The translations under genes were made by a program, and so were the position numbers. From NCBI GenBank assembly GCA_963855995.1, contig OY979716.1, positions 23,674,283 to 23,738,282 on the forward strand: a DNA stretch of 64,000 nucleotides, in the 5' to 3' direction. Under the pieces are notes generated by a model. The model was not told the origin of the DNA and made no database searches. It worked only from the letters and a program-made list of their open reading frames with translations. Origin of the DNA: Muricea muricata (Eukaryota > Cnidaria > Anthozoa > Malacalcyonacea > Plexauridae). Shown here piece after piece: positions 59,101 to 64,000 of the stretch. Every line of letters begins with the position of its first letter. Position 1 is the first letter of the stretch.

Positions 59101-59248
59101 ATGAACACTTATTTGCAAAAAACTTTGAAAGTGATGTTTGTGCTACAAATTCAAATTTTCTTCCTGCTGTTTGAACTTGGGACATCAAAAAAAGATTTAT
59201 GTGGAAACTGGCTTGCTGGGTCAGTCCTTGCCTACGCTAATGCGAAGT
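59101..59248 (+). pseudogene. Frameshifted exon-1 copy
   Basis: Reads MNTYLQKTLKVMFVLQIQIF then FLLFELGTSKK, and a 1-bp loss in the A-run (TCAAAAAAAGATTT) shifts the frame. The distal part (IYVETGLLGQSLPTLMR) continues in the other frame to an intact GTAAGT donor. It lies 1266 bp after the 57835 copy, with similar flanks. Confidence 0.65.
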
Positions 59249-59329
59249 AAGTTTAATTTTATATTGTTCATTGCTGGCCTAACTTGCATATTGCATCAAA
59301 TTGACATCACTGTAAGGTCTCCGTAACTG

Positions 59330-62300
59330 TTATTTGTTAGCATCGCTTGCAATTAATCGCATTTTTTAAAGATAATACGCTGTTTTAAGAGGTTGTTCTG
59401 GTTTTCTTACTCTGTCCTGGTCGTGCAGTCTTTAATTGTGCAATGGATTGAAAATATTATACAAAGCACATGATGCTTTTAATGGAAAATTTCCAAAAAT
59501 AACATCAATTGAGTGAGGATTGAGTTTGAAATAAGCAAAAAATGACGATCGAGAAGGAAGAACTTCGCTTTCTCGGATGGATTTCAATTTTAGCGTATTT
59601 TTTTTACAGTTTATTTTTATCTCACAGGTTTATCTATATTTTTAAATGCCTGTTTTACAGTTAATTAACTTTAATTAAACATGTTCTATTCAAGAAATAG
59701 AAAATGAGTCACGTTCATTTATGGTATGATTATGCTCGCGGGAAATGTTGGTGGAATAGAAGAGAAGCATGTAAAACACATATAAGCAACAGCTTCTAAT
59801 ATAAGATACAGATATTTTTCTTTAACTTTTTTCAAGCGGTCAATAATCAAATTCTCCTAAAATGTAACATATCGACTTGTCATGCTGTTGGCTAGCAACA
59901 AGAAGAGAAATTTTAAAGCAACAGAGAAAAACAATACGGCGGCATACGGTAACGCCAGCAAAAACCAGCCAAGGCAAGCGCCTTTATGGTTGAAAACTAT
60001 TAAAACAGATAAAACAGAGACTCAAGCACATATAAATAAAACAAATCCACGGTAAACAGGCCTTGCTTGACGATTTCTAAATTTGCAAGCCACCAAGTTC
60101 ACTGACCGAAATGCAGAAAAATATTTCCTCTGATTGGCAACCGAGTTACTTTTTATTACCTTTAAATATGAATTTTAAAACTTCGTATTGATGCCGCTTT
60201 TTGGTCTTCGAAAACCGACTTTTTTATTTGTATACAAATGTGAAAACGCGTTGCAAATAATTTTGAGCAACTCGAAAATAAAAAATTTTCAGCAAAAATT
60301 TAAAAAACGATGTAGAGATGTTTTTCTAACAATAAAATTGCCATAATCATGCAGATATATTTTTGAAAACTGCAAGAAATACTATTAAAGCAGACCTCAC
60401 ACTGATATTATTGCTCGATAAAGTCCATAATGTCTGATCATTTTAACATAGATGTGCTATATTGTAGCAATTATAAATACTATTAGTGATGAAATAGGGA
60501 TTCCGAATTTTGTGGTCTCTATGTTTCACACTTTGTTACAATCATTATGTTGCAAACAAAATGGGATGCTAAATTTCGGGGTATCTAATACTATTCCATA
60601 AATTTCGGGGTATCTAATACTATTCCATATCATTTCACTAGGTTGTTGATTACAATTATTCTGTTGCTAACGTCAAAGTGAGATGCCAAATTTTAGGGTC
60701 CTTGTTGTACATCATTTCATTATGTTACAATAATTCTATAGGCGGGGTGGGGCGGGGGTCTGGTCATACCACAATATGCTGTTACTTCCAGTTCCAGAAA
60801 ATACTTTGAAAATAACAGTTCAGTTTTTTATAGCTCAGTTTTGAAAATCAGGCACAGTACTATCAAAAAGGCACTATGGCGATAGCATTCTCTAGACTCT
60901 AAGCTCTTTTAAACTTTAATAACCTTGACTCGTGTCAAAGTCGACCACGATTATAAGAATGAAAATACAGAACTTAGACTAAAATATATTTGGCAAAATA
61001 TTATATTGACAAAAATATTCCTAAGAGCATTCGCCACAGAGTTTACATGTAATTTCGCCGTGCATGATTTTGACCAAAACTTCAACTATCAAACTTGGTA
61101 TGAAACTAAACACAGCTTAACCAATTGTAGCAATTAGCAAATGACCTCAGGATTCATTCATTATTTTAGGTAATATGAAAATGATGAAAAGTATATATAT
61201 AATATATTCATATATTGTTTATATATTTATATATGGTTTCATGTACATCACGAACCAAGGGAATACAGCCTCACACAGCTAGTATGCTTTGGGTTTTTAG
61301 TATGTAATACTTTTAACAAAAATACATTAATCCCCGAGCCAACGGCGCGAAGCGCCGTTCCGGGCGTAAGCCCGGGGCGAGGGCTACTAATTTCGTATTA
61401 GCAGAGTTCAAAGTCGTTGCTCGTGGTAGTTAGGTAGTAAAAATGGTATGTCATGATGACGTCATCCTCACTGATCTCAACTATATGGCGGACTATTGTG
61501 AATGGCTAACACTGATTGGCCAGATTTAAAATTTATTGTTGATTGATTAATCACGAATTCAATTGGCAGCAAATATCTAAATTTGCTTCCTGAACTTCAA
61601 TATTTTGTATTTTTGCAAAAGATTTGGCAACTTTCGCAACCAACGAAGGGTGGTCATTTATGATCTCAAGAATATGGCGGAATATCAGGAGTAGCAAACA
61701 CTTAAGGCATCCAAAAAGGCGAGAACTGAGACGAAAGCAACTGCGACTCTTGAAGAGACGATAAAAACAAAACAAAACACTGTGCTCCTAGGCTGCCTAT
61801 GAAGAGAGATTAGTTCTGGGAAAATACACAGAAGCGCCAAGAATTGACTACGGCGTGAAACACAAGGCAAGTTTGTTGATAATGCGTATTTATAGTTGTG
61901 TTTTAATGCTTTATAAAGGCCGGCGTAGCCGTACTCCTCCGGTCTATTCACTGTTTAAATTCCAGAGTAAGTTTATGTTTTGTAAATGCAAGACTGTCTT
62001 CTTATTACTGTATTTCAAAATATTGACGAACTTTACATGTAGAAGAATATGAGCGAAGATACAAAATTGGCTTGAAACGGTTTTATTTCAAACTCAAAGT
62101 TTATGTAGATAAAAATTTAGTTTCATAAATATTTCAAAACGTCTAATATATGTAATTAATAGGTCGTATTTTATACCAAATTTAAGCTTACATTAGGCGT
62201 AATAACATACCGATGACAAATGTTGTGCAAAGTAAAACAAGGATTAAAAACTGACATTTTGTCATTGTGAAAAAATATACAGAAAGAATAACAATTGTCG

Positions 62301-62467
62301 TGTTGCTACGACAACAACCTAAAATAACTAGTACTTCATGTAATTGCGAAAATATAGTTGCATGCTCTTAGTTAGTGGCGAGGGTTTGCTGCATGCATGT
62401 ATTTTTAGTTTATAATTCATACCTGCGGCATCTATAAACAGTCCTTCTTTGTCTTATAACAGATATT
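59330..62467. other. Non-coding stretch
   Basis: No gene is supported. It holds a half copy of the 14609 foldback element (about 59690-59790), a 29-bp tandem duplication (AAATTTCGGGGTATCTAATA..., 60571-60599 and 60600-60628), and a GC-rich block at about 61335-61395 (GGCGCGAAGCGCC) resembling a short dispersed repeat. Confidence 0.5.
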
Positions 62468-62885
62468 AGGGCCATTTATACGAGCGAAAATAAGCCGCGG
62501 CTTAAATAAGTCGAGATCGTCGGTATAAACGTACAATTTCTTTGCGACTAAAATAAGCCGCGGCTAATTTTAGCCCAGGGTTCGGGCCTCGTCTTAAATT
62601 GACCACGGCCAATTTTAGGCGGGAAAACCTTGTAAAAACGCTTCGTTCGCGACCAAGGCAAGTCCAAAGTAAAATAGCAAATGAATAGAAAATTTTCCTT
62701 TTGTTGTCATGGTAATGGGTGTTTAAAATTTCGGTGACCTCGTTATGGTCTATTTATACGAGTGTTACGTTTTGGGCTATTTTAATAAATTTAGTGAAAC
62801 TGGCGTATAAAAGGCTGTGTTCTCGACTTATTTAAGCCGCGGCCAATTTAAACCGCGGCTTATTTTCGCTCGTATAAATAGCCCT
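62468..62885. mobile_element. Inverted-repeat element of about 0.42 kb
   Basis: The ends AGGGCCATTTATACGAGCGA and TCGCTCGTATAAATAGCCCT are inverted repeats. Pairing continues through AAAATAAGCCGCGG and TAAATAAGTCGAGA to about 50-60 bp. Extra CCGCGGCTAATTT motifs repeat inside. Non-coding. Target duplication is unclear (TTA left, TAA right). Confidence 0.75.
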
Positions 62886-64000
62886 AATGACATTATAAGC
62901 CCTAAGAAACGCACAAACCTTGAGGCCGAAGGTCACAACCAGCTAATAAACAACAGTGTTTCCGCTGATCCATGGCATCGACTATGCACAAACATGAAAC
63001 TATTACATCAGCAGAGTGAACATACTCATTATTTCTACATTTGACTGGGATTTCTAATTTCTGCTGTGTACTACCTTTTTTATATCACAACACAATAGCA
63101 ACACAATACTAAGCAATGTGTTTACTGTCTGTGAATTATTTATCCCCAAGCCAGCGGCGCTAAGACGGGCGTAAAACTCCTAGAAAAGTAGAAAAGACAC
63201 TTTGCATAGCATCATTAGCATGAGAACGTATGTTTCATAGTTAAAACGTGATGGGTTTAAAATTATGCTGAATCGCCGATACCAGTTGCTTCCACCCAAA
63301 AATCCTGGCTACATATATACAATTCCGCATGTTCAGAAATTTTCAAACAGATTAACAGCAACATTTTTAAAGGTGCAAAATTTAAAATTGATTAAAACAT
63401 AAGCAATCATTAATCAAAATTTTATGCAACAATTCTGGACTAGTTTTAGATTTTGTTACTAGCTAAGATGGTAAACTATTGTAGTTAGGCATTAGCCAAT
63501 GAAAGGAAAGAATATCGTTTCATATATAATTATACACTCGTGATATTTTTCCATTAAATTAAATAATATGGCATAATGTTTATTATTATTTATTGAGAAT
63601 ATTTTAGGAGTTTTGATTGGTTAATAGCTAAAGGTGAAATCATCATACCCGCTTGGTACGTGCAGTTGCCCAAATTTGCGGTTGAAAATAGATATACGGC
63701 ATTATGACTCATTACGTCGTATCTGAAAAACAAAGATATGACGTTAGTATAATGTCTGAGAAGGTTTTTGATTGGCTGACTGACTATTAAATTTAAAGCA
63801 TTATTTACTGGGAGAGCAAGAAATAATGCATTCAAAATGGCCGCCAATAAAAATCGTTTTGATGTTTTATAATTTTGACGAATTTAAAACAAATGGAGGA
63901 GAAAGGAATTACTACAAAGTACAAAGACAGCAACAAATTGGATGTTTAGCTTTTTTAGAGGAGAAATTTTCGACAATTAGTTCATTAAATACTTTTTCAC
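62886..64000. other. Non-coding end of window
   Basis: No gene or clear element is supported. A short AAGCCAGCGGCGCTAAGACG block near 63150 resembles the GC-rich repeat at 61335. No PAN or EGF exon follows the exon-1 copies before the window ends. Confidence 0.4.

Noticed and set aside
61551-61951. Overlapping minus-strand frames of 74-88 codons
   Set aside because: Composition and length fit chance frames, and nothing matches a known family.
63590-63847. 85-codon minus-strand frame at the window end
   Set aside because: No recognisable motif, and it overlaps sequence with weak inverted symmetry, so it is more likely chance.

Overview
The window is animal nuclear DNA, AT-rich, with spliced genes and dense transposable elements. 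The main gene has the layout signal peptide, PAN/apple, EGF, many calcium-binding EGF repeats (cbEGF) and a contactin-associated-protein-type fibrinogen-like domain. That layout, with THAP/P, hAT-DUF4371, Harbinger, Kolobok, CR1-like and Penelope-like elements, suggests a cnidarian, probably an anthozoan (coral or sea anemone). The organism call is inference. No bacterial gene, operon, CRISPR array, tRNA or rRNA was seen. Main gene (+, about 7981-33559): the parts I can join are a signal-peptide exon (7981-8095), a PAN/apple exon (9750-9988), a plain EGF exon (15639-15756), fifteen intact 126-bp cbEGF exons (16637-24228) and a terminal exon with a stop codon and polyadenylation signal (32958-33640). 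Every cbEGF exon starts and ends in phase 1, so exons can be added or lost without breaking the frame. From 18058 to 24228 the gene holds four tandem copies of a 1.68-1.74 kb genomic cassette. Each copy has three working cbEGF exons and one fossil exon that has lost its 3' half and splice donor. The introns of the copies are nearly identical, so the amplification is recent. The two largest gaps in the gene (9989-15638 and 24229-32957) are filled with transposons. Flanks: 617-3809 (-) is a decayed four-exon THAP9/P-element transposase, and 4347-5682 (-) a decayed hAT. Inside the gene's introns lie a head-to-head Penelope-like inverted pair flanked by (TA)n (10011-11179), a reverse-transcriptase-like remnant (12617-13773), a CR1-like LINE (24841-27849), a minisatellite, a LINE fragment (28713-29200) and another hAT (29200-32062). 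Downstream of the gene, 34-39 kb holds minisatellites and a LINE ORF1-like fragment. A hAT with a perfect 8-bp target-site duplication (39135-43295) carries a second Penelope-like inverted pair. A Ty3/gypsy remnant follows (43559-44190). Next comes a PIF/Harbinger element (44346-52228) holding a LINE and a Kolobok element, and the Kolobok holds a 203-bp hAT-type MITE. A HECT-ligase C-terminal exon (52702-52964) and an integrase-like remnant (53503-54450) come next. From 55 to 59.3 kb there are several copies, intact and broken, of the main gene's promoter and first exon, so a related gene may start here and continue past the window. The last 4.5 kb is mostly non-coding, with one inverted-repeat element.
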